From: Leptofilum sp050292445
GTDB taxonomy: Bacteria > Chloroflexota > Anaerolineae > Promineifilales > Promineifilaceae
Length of the DNA: 32,462 nt
NCBI GenBank assembly: GCA_050292445.1
Contig: JBNKLQ010000033.1
Span: 1 to 32,462 of the forward strand
Direction of reading: 5' to 3'
Shown: piece by piece, positions 23,322 through 31,518 of the stretch
How the letters are laid out: each line of letters begins with the position of its first letter
Position numbering within the stretch: the stretch's first letter is position 1
Notes under the pieces: model-generated
Seen by the model: only the letters and a program-made list of their open reading frames with translations
The model's database searches: none
Told to the model about the DNA's origin: nothing
Made by a program: the position numbers and the translations under genes

Positions 23322-25559
23322 TCATTCTGACCGTGGCTGGCAGGCGTACAGGGCCGTTACTAACTCGTTGATAGCAATGGGCTTGCTAATATAGTCATCC
23401 ATCCCGAGTGAGAGGTAACGTTCTCGGTCTCCTTTTAGCGCGTATGCCGTCATGGCGATAACGGTGGGGCATTTTGTTTGGGGACATTGTTCATGAATGA
23501 GCTGAGTGGTGGCCACGCCATCAAGGTTAGGCATTTGGATATCCATGAGCACAACGTCGTACGGCCGTTGCTTCAGTGTCTGCAGCACTTCCTGGCCATC
23601 GCCGACAATATCGGCCCGATACCCCAGCCGCTCTAGCATGTGCTGCAACACAATCTGATTGTTTTGGTTATCTTCGGCAACCAAAATGTGCAGGGGATGT
23701 TTAAGCCCCATCATTTTGTCGAATTGACTTGGTTCTGTTTCAGGTAAATCAACCAGTTGGCTTTCTTCACCAAAGGCTTGTAAGAGCGCATCGTAGAGAG
23801 TAGCGGGATGGATGGGCTTTTTCAGGTAGGCGATGATGTGGAAGGTTTTGGGGAGAGACGGCCGTTTAAGCAAGGTAGACGTCAAAATCAGGGGAATCTG
23901 AGCAAAACTGGGTACCTGTTCCATCGTTTCAGATAAAACTGCACCGCTGATCATAGGTGCTTGCAGATCTAGAATAAGCGCATCGGCTTTATGGGTTTTT
24001 AACCATTGGTTGGCTTCTGACCCTGTGGCAAAAGGGTACGCATGGATATGCCAATAGGCCAATTGGTCCCGCAATATTTTGCGAGACGTGTCATTATCGT
24101 CAATCACTGCAACGGTTTTACCTTGTAACAAAGGTTGATCCGAAGAAAGATGCGGTTGCCCTGGGCCAGTTTCGGCTTGTAACTGGATAGTAAAGAAGAA
24201 ATTTGAGCCAATCTTTTCTTGGCTTTCAACCCACATCGTGCCCCCCATCAATTCTGCCAATCGCTTGCTAATGACCAGCCCTAAGCCGGTTCCTCCATAC
24301 AAGCGCGCTGTGGAGACGTCTGCCTGGGTGAATGATTCAAACAGGCTGGGGATTCGATCTTGGGGAATGCCAACGCCGGTGTCTCGCACGGAAAAATGGA
24401 GAAAGTGTTTACCTGGCTCACTTTCTTGGCTTGTGACAAAAATAGCCACTTCCCCAGCCAGTGTAAATTTAATGGCATTATTGACCAAGTTTACCAGAAT
24501 TTGGCGCAAGCGTGACGCATCGCCGCGAAACATAGCTGGTAGTGCCGGATCAACCTGATAAAGTAGCTCAATGCCTTTTTCGGCTGCAATGGAAGTAAAC
24601 AGTTCTAATGCATCATGCAAACAGGCCCGCAAATAAAATGGCTGATCTTCCAAAACCAATTTACCGGCTTCAATCTTAGAAAAGTCCAGGATATCGTTGA
24701 TAATGTTTAACAGGCTGTTGCTGCCGCTGCGGATGGTTTCGGCGAATTCCTGCTGCTCGGCGGTCAGATCTGTATCCAGCATGAGGCTGGCCATGCCGAT
24801 GACAGCATTGAGTGGCGTGCGGATTTCGTGGCTCATGTTGGCCAGAAATTCGCTTTTGGCTCGATTGGCGGCTTCGGCTACCTCTTTTGCTGCTTTTAAT
24901 TCGGCCGTTTGTATTTGCACTTCTTCTTCCAGCTTTGCTTGAAACGTTTCTAATTCGCGATTCTGCTGCGAAAATTCTTCGCTGTAGGCACGGCTTATCT
25001 GGGCGGTACGCATAAAGTTAAAGCGGACGAGGCTAAAGAGAAGTGTGGTAATGGCAAAGACGAAACCTTGTGTCATTAGCCAGATGAGCGTTGCGGATTG
25101 TTGCAAAAATGGCAGGCTATTTAGCTCAGGACTCTTCAGCCAAAGGTTGAAAAGCCCTACCAATATACTCGCAATAACCATGACAAACCCATGACGATTG
25201 TCGAACAGCAGCATAGTCATCAGGGTAAGTAGATAATAAACGTTAAAGATAGGGGTATCGGCACTGCCTAAAACAAAAATCAGAATCGTGTTTAAAAGCC
25301 AATGAAAAGTAACAAAACTATAGCTGGCGGCACGAACCTTGTTGAAATTTAAGAGAATCAGAACAATGAGATAGATAAAGCTGGAGAGAAAGATGCTTTG
25401 CAGTGCATAAGGAAATAGTGGAAATCTATAGAAAAGCAACCCCATTGTGATGGAAATGAAAAATCCCACCCAGGTAACGATAGATAGTAATGCCTTGGTG
25501 TTTTGTGGCTCCATTGAATGGAACCAAGTTTGAAATAGCTGTTTAAGCTCAGTGATCAT
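23322..25559 (-). CDS. Hybrid sensor histidine kinase / response regulator
   Basis: This 745-residue hybrid kinase has about six transmembrane helices in residues 25-180 with no large outer loop. A coiled coil (190-240) connects to HisKA with His244 in NMSHEIRTPLNAVIGM. The HATPase has NLVNNAIKF, DTGVGIP and GTGLGLVISK. Two receiver domains follow: the first at about 481-600 with Asp531, the second at about 622-740 with Asp673 in VVLMDIQMP and a standard KP pair. It resembles BarA-like phosphorelay kinases. There is no Hpt domain in the protein and no partner regulator next door. The sensed signal is unknown. An ATGATC start and no clear ribosome site are seen. Confidence 0.95.
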   Translation of the reverse strand: MITELKQLFQTWFHSMEPQNTKALLSIVTWVGFFISITMGLLFYRFPLFPYALQSIFLSSFIYLIVLILLNFNKVRAASYSFVTFHWLLNTILIFVLGSADTPIFNVYYLLTLMTMLLFDNRHGFVMVIASILVGLFNLWLKSPELNSLPFLQQSATLIWLMTQGFVFAITTLLFSLVRFNFMRTAQISRAYSEEFSQQNRELETFQAKLEEEVQIQTAELKAAKEVAEAANRAKSEFLANMSHEIRTPLNAVIGMASLMLDTDLTAEQQEFAETIRSGSNSLLNIINDILDFSKIEAGKLVLEDQPFYLRACLHDALELFTSIAAEKGIELLYQVDPALPAMFRGDASRLRQILVNLVNNAIKFTLAGEVAIFVTSQESEPGKHFLHFSVRDTGVGIPQDRIPSLFESFTQADVSTARLYGGTGLGLVISKRLAELMGGTMWVESQEKIGSNFFFTIQLQAETGPGQPHLSSDQPLLQGKTVAVIDDNDTSRKILRDQLAYWHIHAYPFATGSEANQWLKTHKADALILDLQAPMISGAVLSETMEQVPSFAQIPLILTSTLLKRPSLPKTFHIIAYLKKPIHPATLYDALLQAFGEESQLVDLPETEPSQFDKMMGLKHPLHILVAEDNQNNQIVLQHMLERLGYRADIVGDGQEVLQTLKQRPYDVVLMDIQMPNLDGVATTQLIHEQCPQTKCPTVIAMTAYALKGDRERYLSLGMDDYISKPIAINELVTALYACQPRSE

Positions 25560-25640
25560 TTGGAATCATTAAGAAGATGGGGTCTAAACAAACTCGTTAT
25601 GACTTGGTAAAATTGAGTGATGGCATCCGCAGGGCAACGG

Positions 25641-26378
25641 TTATGAATCTGGCACAGAATTCATTGTACGGCCGATTTGAAACAAGGTTACCAGCAAAAC
25701 CAGCAAACTAACTATTTGCCAGACGTGGTAGCCGTCGCCTAAAACCCACGCATTGTCACGATAGGCATCAACAAAGAGGCGACCTGCGCTGTAAACGGCC
25801 GTTGTCAATAAAAACGGCCGTGCCACAACGTACACTCCTTTTTGACTAACCCGCCACCAGGTTAGCAGCGCCAGTCCGCCAACCAACAGCTCGTACAGCT
25901 GTACCGGGTGACGCCGTACGCCAAATGGCGCAACGCCCCAGGGAACGGCCGTTAACGAACCATAGCCCGGGCCACCAACAAAATCGGCTAGGCTGACGAC
26001 CATCAAACCCAGAACAAGCCCCGGCGCCAGCGCATCTAGGGTGGGCAGCAGGGACAGCCGTTTGGCCCGCGCATAGAAAAATGCGCCAACCAGACCCAGC
26101 AGCACCCCACCCCACACGTTATAGCCCGTGTTGAGCGGCCAGATGATGTTGAGTGGATTCTGGCTAAAGGCAGACCAATATTGGGCTACAAACGTTAGCC
26201 GTGCGCCGATAAATCCGGTAAAGACGGCCGTTGCCGCCACCCCAAAGATAAATTCCCGGTTTTGTCCGATACGGTCGGCCGTTCGTTCAACCAACGAGAG
26301 ACACAGCCAGGTGCCGATGAGAATGACCAGACCTGCTGTTGGAAAAGCCAGGCGGCCAATACTTACTGTAGGAAACAT
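25641..26378 (-). CDS. Prolipoprotein diacylglyceryl transferase (Lgt)-like membrane protein
   Basis: This 245-residue membrane protein has about seven helices. Lgt-like features are FIGARLTFV, GYNVWGGVLLGLVGAF, LADFVGGPGYG followed by VPWGVAPFGVRRHPVQLYE, and GRLFVDAYRD at the end. In Lgt the RHPxQLYE segment carries catalytic Arg and Glu, both kept here. The classic GR-x-[GA]-N-F-x-N signature is replaced by LADFVGGPGYG, so normal lipoprotein modification is uncertain. It follows the TlpA-like gene on the same strand with an 81-bp gap, an arrangement known from other Chloroflexota. It may be an Lgt paralogue with a redox-linked role. Confidence 0.78.
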   Translation of the reverse strand: MFPTVSIGRLAFPTAGLVILIGTWLCLSLVERTADRIGQNREFIFGVAATAVFTGFIGARLTFVAQYWSAFSQNPLNIIWPLNTGYNVWGGVLLGLVGAFFYARAKRLSLLPTLDALAPGLVLGLMVVSLADFVGGPGYGSLTAVPWGVAPFGVRRHPVQLYELLVGGLALLTWWRVSQKGVYVVARPFLLTTAVYSAGRLFVDAYRDNAWVLGDGYHVWQIVSLLVLLVTLFQIGRTMNSVPDS

Positions 26379-26459
26379 AAATAATCGTTAATAATGAATT
26401 GTGAACGGTTAATTGTTAATGATTGTTTGTTGTTCGTATCTCACCCCATTTTTCACTTT

Positions 26460-27035
26460 TTACTGGCTATTGGCTTCAGCCAACATGCTTTCCACGCGCC
26501 GTTGCAAAACGGCTTCACTCAAGATGCCAATTACCACTTCCCGGACAATGCCATTTTGGTCTATAAAAACGGTGGTGGGCAAGCTGTTGACCTCATAAGT
26601 GAGGTTCACCCGGTTATCTGGGTCTATCAGCAGCGGATAGGTGACATTGTACTCGTTGCCAAAATCGGTGATAGTTGAGAGATCTTCACCCTGATTGATG
26701 CCAATGAAAGCGGCACGGCCGTTGTATTTTACGCTTGCTTGTTGCAGGTTAGGCATTTCGACCCGACACGGCCCACACCAGCTGGCCCAAAAGTTAAGCA
26801 CCACCGGCTTTCCTGAGGTGCCAGCTTCATCCACAATTTTAGACAGAGTGATGGTTTGGCCAACGGCCGTTTGCAAAGAGAAGTCGGGGGCTAGATGTCC
26901 CACAATTGGGGCTTCGGTAAGTGTGATAGAACCATTGGCCTGGGTTGCTGGCTCGCGTGACACCACGATCCAGGCTGTACCCAGCAGCGCCGCCAGCAGT
27001 GTCAAGATGGTCCATTCAAGTCTCGTCTTCAACAT
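26460..27035 (-). CDS. TlpA/ResA-like thioredoxin-fold protein
   Basis: The protein has 191 residues. One N-terminal helix (about 8-27) anchors it in the membrane, and the domain faces the cell exterior. The redox centre is WCGPC (C87, C90) in NFWASWCGPCRVEMP. The rest, LAPDFSLQTAVG, AAFIGINQGE, YPLLIDPDNRV and LPTTVFIDQNG with a cis-proline, is a standard AhpC/TSA-like thioredoxin fold. It could keep cytochrome c cysteines or other exported thiols reduced. Its promoter is leaderless: TAAAAT lies 6 bases before the ATG. It pairs with the Lgt-like gene downstream. Confidence 0.88.
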   Translation of the reverse strand: MLKTRLEWTILTLLAALLGTAWIVVSREPATQANGSITLTEAPIVGHLAPDFSLQTAVGQTITLSKIVDEAGTSGKPVVLNFWASWCGPCRVEMPNLQQASVKYNGRAAFIGINQGEDLSTITDFGNEYNVTYPLLIDPDNRVNLTYEVNSLPTTVFIDQNGIVREVVIGILSEAVLQRRVESMLAEANSQ

Positions 27036-27041
27036 GGCCTC

Positions 27042-27047
27042 ATTTTA
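27042..27047 (-). promoter_or_regulatory. Extended -10 of the TlpA-like gene, leaderless
   Basis: On the minus strand TGGTAAAAT (a TGn extended -10) ends 6 bases before the ATG. There is no space for a Shine-Dalgarno sequence. This is the clearest leaderless start in the window. Confidence 0.6.
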
Positions 27048-27132
27048 CCACGATTGCCTAGGAGGGTTCACACATGAGATTTAGTAAACTCCGCGTTCTT
27101 TGCAGCTCTGCGGTTTATTCTCTTCCTGCCCA

Positions 27133-28059
27133 TTAAGCGGCAAATAGTGCCTTTGCAAATTGTATAACTTCTTCCGCCAGGCGGATGCGGTCGGCTTCAT
27201 TATGCATCATGGTGTCCAGACAGCGCGTTTCGATAGCTAAATCATCGCATTGACCTGCATCTAGCACATCATAAACAAAGCCGTCGATCAGTTCATCGTA
27301 ATAGTCGGCAATAGCCCGGCTGGTCAGGGGCAGTCCCAGTTCTTGCATCATTTTGGCAGCAGGTCCCTTCACCGCTTGCCCACCCACAATTGGGCTAACG
27401 GCAATGACCGCCTGGGGTAAATCCATCATCAAGGCCCGAATGGGGTACACGTTGAGGATGGGATCGATGCTGACAAACGGGTTGGATGGGGCGATGAGGA
27501 CGAGATCTGCCGTTTCAAACGCCCGAATCACGGCGCGGGTCGCCCGTATATCTTCTGGCAAGACGACTTTTCTAACCGGAGGCTGCCACTTTTCTTGCAC
27601 AAACCAGGTTTGGAATGGGTAAAGTGTATCGTCGCTTTGGATCTGGGTGGGGCCAGGCTGGTTGCTCATGGGCAAGACGGTGACGTTGATGCCCAGTTGG
27701 GTGCAGAGATGTTGGGTAACGGCCGTTAACGTTTCTCCCTGTTTCAGCAAATGCGTGCGCGTCAGGTGTGTGGCCAAATCCAGATCGCCCAGACGGAACC
27801 AATCCGGCCCGCCTAACGCCGCAACTTCGCTGATAGTGTGCCACGTTTCCCCGGTGCGCCCCCAGCCTGTTTCGTCGTTGGCCACACCTGCCAGCCGGTA
27901 CATCACCGTGTCCAAATCAGGGCAGATAGTCAGCCCGGCGTGGACAAAATCATCGCCCGTATTAACGATAATCGTGACATCTTCTGCGGGTAAACTGCGG
28001 ACAATGCCATCGGCTAGCTTGGCACCGCCGACGCCGCCCGCCAGAACGACAACTTTCAT
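27133..28059 (-). CDS. cofD: 2-phospho-L-lactate transferase CofD
   Basis: This 308-residue protein has the CofD/FbiA pattern: VVLAGGVGGAKLADG at the N-terminus, IVNTGDDFVHAGLTICPDLDTVMYRL, a central TRTHLLKQGETL, and APSNPFVSIDPILNV then AVSPIVGGQAVKGPAAKMM. It joins the lactate-like moiety to the deazaflavin Fo in coenzyme F420 synthesis. No cofC/cofE or Fo synthase is in the window. The AAGGAT ribosome site lies about 8 bases before the ATG. A TGATACAAT extended -10 with a palindromic GTATCA-CA-TGATAC (28101-28114) lies just upstream and may bind a regulator. Confidence 0.95.
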   Translation of the reverse strand: MKVVVLAGGVGGAKLADGIVRSLPAEDVTIIVNTGDDFVHAGLTICPDLDTVMYRLAGVANDETGWGRTGETWHTISEVAALGGPDWFRLGDLDLATHLTRTHLLKQGETLTAVTQHLCTQLGINVTVLPMSNQPGPTQIQSDDTLYPFQTWFVQEKWQPPVRKVVLPEDIRATRAVIRAFETADLVLIAPSNPFVSIDPILNVYPIRALMMDLPQAVIAVSPIVGGQAVKGPAAKMMQELGLPLTSRAIADYYDELIDGFVYDVLDAGQCDDLAIETRCLDTMMHNEADRIRLAEEVIQFAKALFAA

Positions 28060-28097
28060 TTGGAATCATCCTTTTTGCGGCAAAAAATAAGGGCCGC

Positions 28098-28114
28098 ATT
28101 GTATCACATGATAC
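28098..28114 (-). promoter_or_regulatory. cofD promoter with overlapping palindrome
   Basis: TACAAT (28098-28103) with an upstream TGA gives an extended -10 for cofD on the minus strand. GTATCA-CA-TGATAC (28101-28114) overlaps it, so a dimeric repressor could block transcription. No -35 is evident. Confidence 0.5.
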
Positions 28115-28152
28115 TTTGCAGCCCCTGTAATTTTATTTGTGTTGTGCTGGGT

Positions 28153-29343
28153 TTAGAAACGGCCGTTTTTCATCACATAGCTGGCGGCGGCTTCCCCCAT
28201 CACAGCCACACCATCAATCATGGACCGCTCGTCAAAGGTGAACCGGGGATGATGGTGGGGGAAGTTAATCCCTGCTTCATCATTACTGGCCCCGATAAAG
28301 AAGTAGCAGCCCGGCACCTCGTCCAAAAAGAAGCCCATATCTTCCGAGGCCATCGTGCGTTTGTCTACAATGTTTTCTGCCCCCATCACTTTGGCAGCAG
28401 CGTCGTAGACAACGGCGGTTGGCTCCGGCGCATTTACCACGGCCTGAACGATGGCGATTGTTTCCATGGTGGCTGTGCAGTTTAGCGCTTCCGCCATACT
28501 GGTAGCCATTTCTAAAATACGGCGATAAATCATTCGGTGCAGATCGTTGTTGTAGCTGCGCACGGTGCCTTTGAGAATAGCCTTGTCGGGAATGACATTA
28601 AAAGTAGTGCCTGCCCAAAATTGGCCAATCGACACCACCACGCTGTCTTGTGGATTCACATTACGGCTAACAATGCTTTGTATAGCCGCCACAATGTGTG
28701 CCGCCGCTAAAACCGGGTCTATCGCCAAATGTGGTGCTGCCCCGTGCCCGCCCTTGCCTTGTACCGTTAGCGTAAAAACGCTGGACGAGGACATGCAAGG
28801 CCCGTTCACCACACGAACTTTGCCATAAGGTTCAGGGGTCCATAAGTGCATTGCCAGAGCGACATCCGGTTTTGGGTTTTCCAGAACACCGTCGGCGATC
28901 ATGGCGATGGCTCCGCCCAAACCTTCTTCGCCAGGCTGGAACACAAACTTGAGCGTGCCTGCTATATTTTCCTGGTGCTGGGACATGATTTTAGCCAATC
29001 CCAGACCCATAGCCGTGTGCCCATCGTGGCCGCAGGCGTGCATCACCCCTTCATTTTTTGAGGCAAACGGCAGACCCGTTTCTTCCTGAATAGGGAGGGC
29101 GTCCATATCAAACCGTAGGAGGATGGTTGGCCCAGCCTGGGAACCTTCCAGCAAACCAACAACGCCAGTTTGGCCAACGCCTGCCTGTACTTCAAAACCA
29201 TATTCATTGAGCCGTTCGGCGACAATGCCTGCGGTTCGGGTTTCTTCAAAGCCTAGTTCGGGATGTTGATGAAAATCACGCCGGGTGGCGACTAATTCAT
29301 CAAAAATTGCTTCTGCTTCTTGTTTGAAATTTGGAGGATTCAT
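28153..29343 (-). CDS. M20 family amidohydrolase (N-acyl amino acid / hippurate hydrolase)
   Basis: This 396-residue zinc peptidase-like enzyme has the M20D pattern: RRDFHQHPELGFEE near residue 21, LLRFDMDALPI, then MHACGHDGHTAMG (C104, H106), FQPGEEGLGGA with E140, MHLW with H166, and a C-terminal HHH segment in FPHHHPRF that gives the last metal ligand. This subfamily deacylates N-acetyl or N-acyl amino acids and related amides. The expected ligands are present, so it should be active. A TATAAT lies about 45 bases upstream of the ATG. It lies upstream of cofD on the same strand with a gap of about 90 bases and has no functional link to it that I can see. Confidence 0.9.
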   Translation of the reverse strand: MNPPNFKQEAEAIFDELVATRRDFHQHPELGFEETRTAGIVAERLNEYGFEVQAGVGQTGVVGLLEGSQAGPTILLRFDMDALPIQEETGLPFASKNEGVMHACGHDGHTAMGLGLAKIMSQHQENIAGTLKFVFQPGEEGLGGAIAMIADGVLENPKPDVALAMHLWTPEPYGKVRVVNGPCMSSSSVFTLTVQGKGGHGAAPHLAIDPVLAAAHIVAAIQSIVSRNVNPQDSVVVSIGQFWAGTTFNVIPDKAILKGTVRSYNNDLHRMIYRRILEMATSMAEALNCTATMETIAIVQAVVNAPEPTAVVYDAAAKVMGAENIVDKRTMASEDMGFFLDEVPGCYFFIGASNDEAGINFPHHHPRFTFDERSMIDGVAVMGEAAASYVMKNGRF

Positions 29344-29853
29344 TATCTCACTGCTGTTGAGAATTGTTAATATTCATTTGGAGAACATTATAACGATAAA
29401 ATCTGACCAAACGAGTCGCCCATGCAAACTCTTTACGGGCTGTTCACAATGGTTTCACTAACCATTTACCCGGATACGGCCGTCTTCATTATATGCCAGC
29501 TTGGTACTAGGACGGCCTATTACACAAGTACTATTAATAGGTCTGTTGGTCCCAAGTGGGACTTATGTTTTATGGATTTAGCTGATCGAAGAAGGTGAGG
29601 ATGGCAACGGCCGTTGCACTAGCAAGTATCAAAAAATTTATACAAAGGAACAAAGACAGAAAGAAACAAAGCTAATGGTCCTTTGTCCCTTTGTTTCTTC
29701 GTACCTTCGTCATAAAATCAACTTCAATCAGACCTCACTACACTCAATGCCTCAAACGCAATCAATGTGATACGATCCAGACCTCAACTTGTACGAATAA
29801 TTCGCAGCAGGCACACTCTCTCAGCGCCTCTGCGTCAAAATTAGGAGTATACC
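29344..29853. other. Intergenic region with clustered palindromes and repeats
   Basis: There is no convincing gene in about 510 bp. It holds ATGGTT-N5-AACCAT (29449-29465), CCTATTA-N12-TAATAGG (29516-29541) and GTCCCA-AG-TGGGAC (29549-29562), two ACGGCCGT copies, and an AACAAAG-type hairpin repeat (about 29641-29705). A good AGGAG ribosome site lies 6 bases before the YtcJ ATG at 29854. The palindrome cluster looks regulatory for one of the divergent hydrolase genes. Confidence 0.5.
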
Positions 29854-31470
29854 ATGTCTGCGACGATGATTTTGCACAATGGCCGTATCCACCCCCTAAA
29901 TCCTAAACAGCCCACGGCAACGGCCGTTGCCATCCGCGACGGCAAAATTTTGGCCGTAGGCAGCGACGATGAAATCAAACCTTTGCTGGCTGTGGGTGGT
30001 GAATTGGTAGATTTAAACGGCCGTTGCCTCACCCCCGGCCTTGTCGATGCCCACGTCCACTTTCAACATTTCGCCCTCAGCCTGCAACGCGTCGATCTAC
30101 GCGGCACCCAAACCCTCGATGAAGCCCTAAATCGCATCACCCAAAAATTGCCCACTGACCACCGCTTACTGAATACTGATTACTGGCTTCAAGGCCGAGG
30201 CTGGCGCGTCAACGACTGGGGCCAAACCGACTTCCCCACTGTCGCCCACCTGGACGCCATTTCCAGCGACATCCCCATCTGCTTGCGCGACCACAGCGGG
30301 CACGCCGCCTGGGTTAACAGCCGCGCCCTGCACCTGGCCAACATCGACGCCCAAACGGCCGATCCCCCCGGTGGCCAGATTCAGCGCGATGAAAACGGCC
30401 GTCCCACCGGCATTCTCTTTGAAGACGCCATCGATTTGGTCGCGCGCCACATCCCAGAAACGACCACCGACCAGATTGCTGAAGCAATGCGAGAAGCGCA
30501 AGAATATTGTTGGCGCGTGGGACTGACCGGGATTCATGATTTTGACGGCCGTGCCTGTTTCATCGCCCTGCAAACGCTGCACCAAAACGGCGCACTGGGG
30601 CTACGCGTGGTGAAAAACATACCCGTCTACCGGCTGGAACACGCCATCGGTGCGGGGCTGCGCAGCGGCTTTGGCGACGACTGGCTGCGCATTGGCGGCG
30701 TTAAGATTTTTGCCGATGGGGCGCTGGGGCCGCGCACGGCTTCCATGATTGCGCCCTTCGAAGGCGAACCGAACAATTACGGCATCGTGGTTACTGACAA
30801 AGAGGAAATGCTGGAAAAAGCCAGCGCCGCCAGCGCCCACGGCCTCAGCGTCACCGTCCACGCTATTGGCGACAGGGCCAACCATGATGTGTTGGATGTG
30901 TACGAAGCGGTGCGTCAGGAGGAGTCTGGGCGGGGGCAAGCGCCCCTGCGCCACCGCATTGAGCATGTGCAAATTATTCACCCAGCTGACCAGCATCGAT
31001 TGGCCCAGCTGGGTGTCATTGCTTCAATGCAGCCCATTCACGCGACGTCTGACATGGAAACGGCCGACCGCAACTGGGGCAGCCGCACCAAAGACAGCTA
31101 CGCCTGGCGCACGATGCTCAACAGCGGGGCCACCCTCGTCTTTGGCTCCGACGCCCCCATCGAGAAAATTGATCCGATGCCGGGGATTCATGCGGCCGTA
31201 ACCCGCCGCCGCGCTGATGGCAGCCCAGGGCCAGACGGCTGGCATCCTGAACAAAAGCTGACGATGGCCGAAACCATTCACGGCTTCACCACCGCCGCCG
31301 CCATCACCAGCGGCCAGGAAGCCACGCAGGGCAGCATCGCCCCCGGCAAGCTGGCCGACTTCACCATTTTTGGGCGAGATATTTTTGCCATCCCCCCGGA
31401 TGAGCTGTTGGATGTAGAAATTTCTGGCACGATTGTGGGCGGTAAATTTATGCACTGTACCTTCTCGTAG
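29854..31470 (+). CDS. YtcJ-like metal-dependent amidohydrolase
   Basis: The protein has 538 residues. It follows the amidohydrolase superfamily: an N-terminal beta domain (ILHNGRIHPLNP), HVH ligands (H67, H69) in LVDAHVHF, LQGRGWRVNDW, then VKIFADGALGPRTA with the bridging Lys position, TVHAIGDRANHDVLD, HRIEHVQII, and GSDAPIEKIDP with the last Asp. YtcJ-type enzymes hydrolyse N-substituted amides or carbamates; the substrate is unknown. Residues 101-111 are encoded by a stretch resembling the intergenic ATTACTGA-type repeat, an apparent 33-base in-frame insertion. A GGAG ribosome site precedes the ATG. The stop TAG is part of a palindromic element. Confidence 0.94.
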   Translation: MSATMILHNGRIHPLNPKQPTATAVAIRDGKILAVGSDDEIKPLLAVGGELVDLNGRCLTPGLVDAHVHFQHFALSLQRVDLRGTQTLDEALNRITQKLPTDHRLLNTDYWLQGRGWRVNDWGQTDFPTVAHLDAISSDIPICLRDHSGHAAWVNSRALHLANIDAQTADPPGGQIQRDENGRPTGILFEDAIDLVARHIPETTTDQIAEAMREAQEYCWRVGLTGIHDFDGRACFIALQTLHQNGALGLRVVKNIPVYRLEHAIGAGLRSGFGDDWLRIGGVKIFADGALGPRTASMIAPFEGEPNNYGIVVTDKEEMLEKASAASAHGLSVTVHAIGDRANHDVLDVYEAVRQEESGRGQAPLRHRIEHVQIIHPADQHRLAQLGVIASMQPIHATSDMETADRNWGSRTKDSYAWRTMLNSGATLVFGSDAPIEKIDPMPGIHAAVTRRRADGSPGPDGWHPEQKLTMAETIHGFTTAAAITSGQEATQGSIAPGKLADFTIFGRDIFAIPPDELLDVEISGTIVGGKFMHCTFS

Positions 31471-31518
31471 CCGCAGTTTCTTACTGCGCCTTTTTGCGCG
31501 GAAAGAATCCGCGGCTAC
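31467..31518. repeat. 52-bp palindromic element holding both convergent stop codons
   Basis: The ends GTAGCCGC and GCGGCTAC are exact inverted copies. Inside lie two small hairpins, CGCAG/CTGCG and CGCGGA/TCCGCG, separated by a C-T5-G stretch. The TAG in the left end stops the plus-strand amidohydrolase (31468-31470), and the complementary TAG in the right end stops the minus-strand gene (31515-31517). It probably also acts as a two-way terminator. Confidence 0.7.

Noticed and set aside
29549..29562. DosR-type operator
   Set aside because: GTCCCA-AG-TGGGAC has the halves in the opposite sense to the known GGGAC-N-GTCCC form; it remains an unassigned palindrome.
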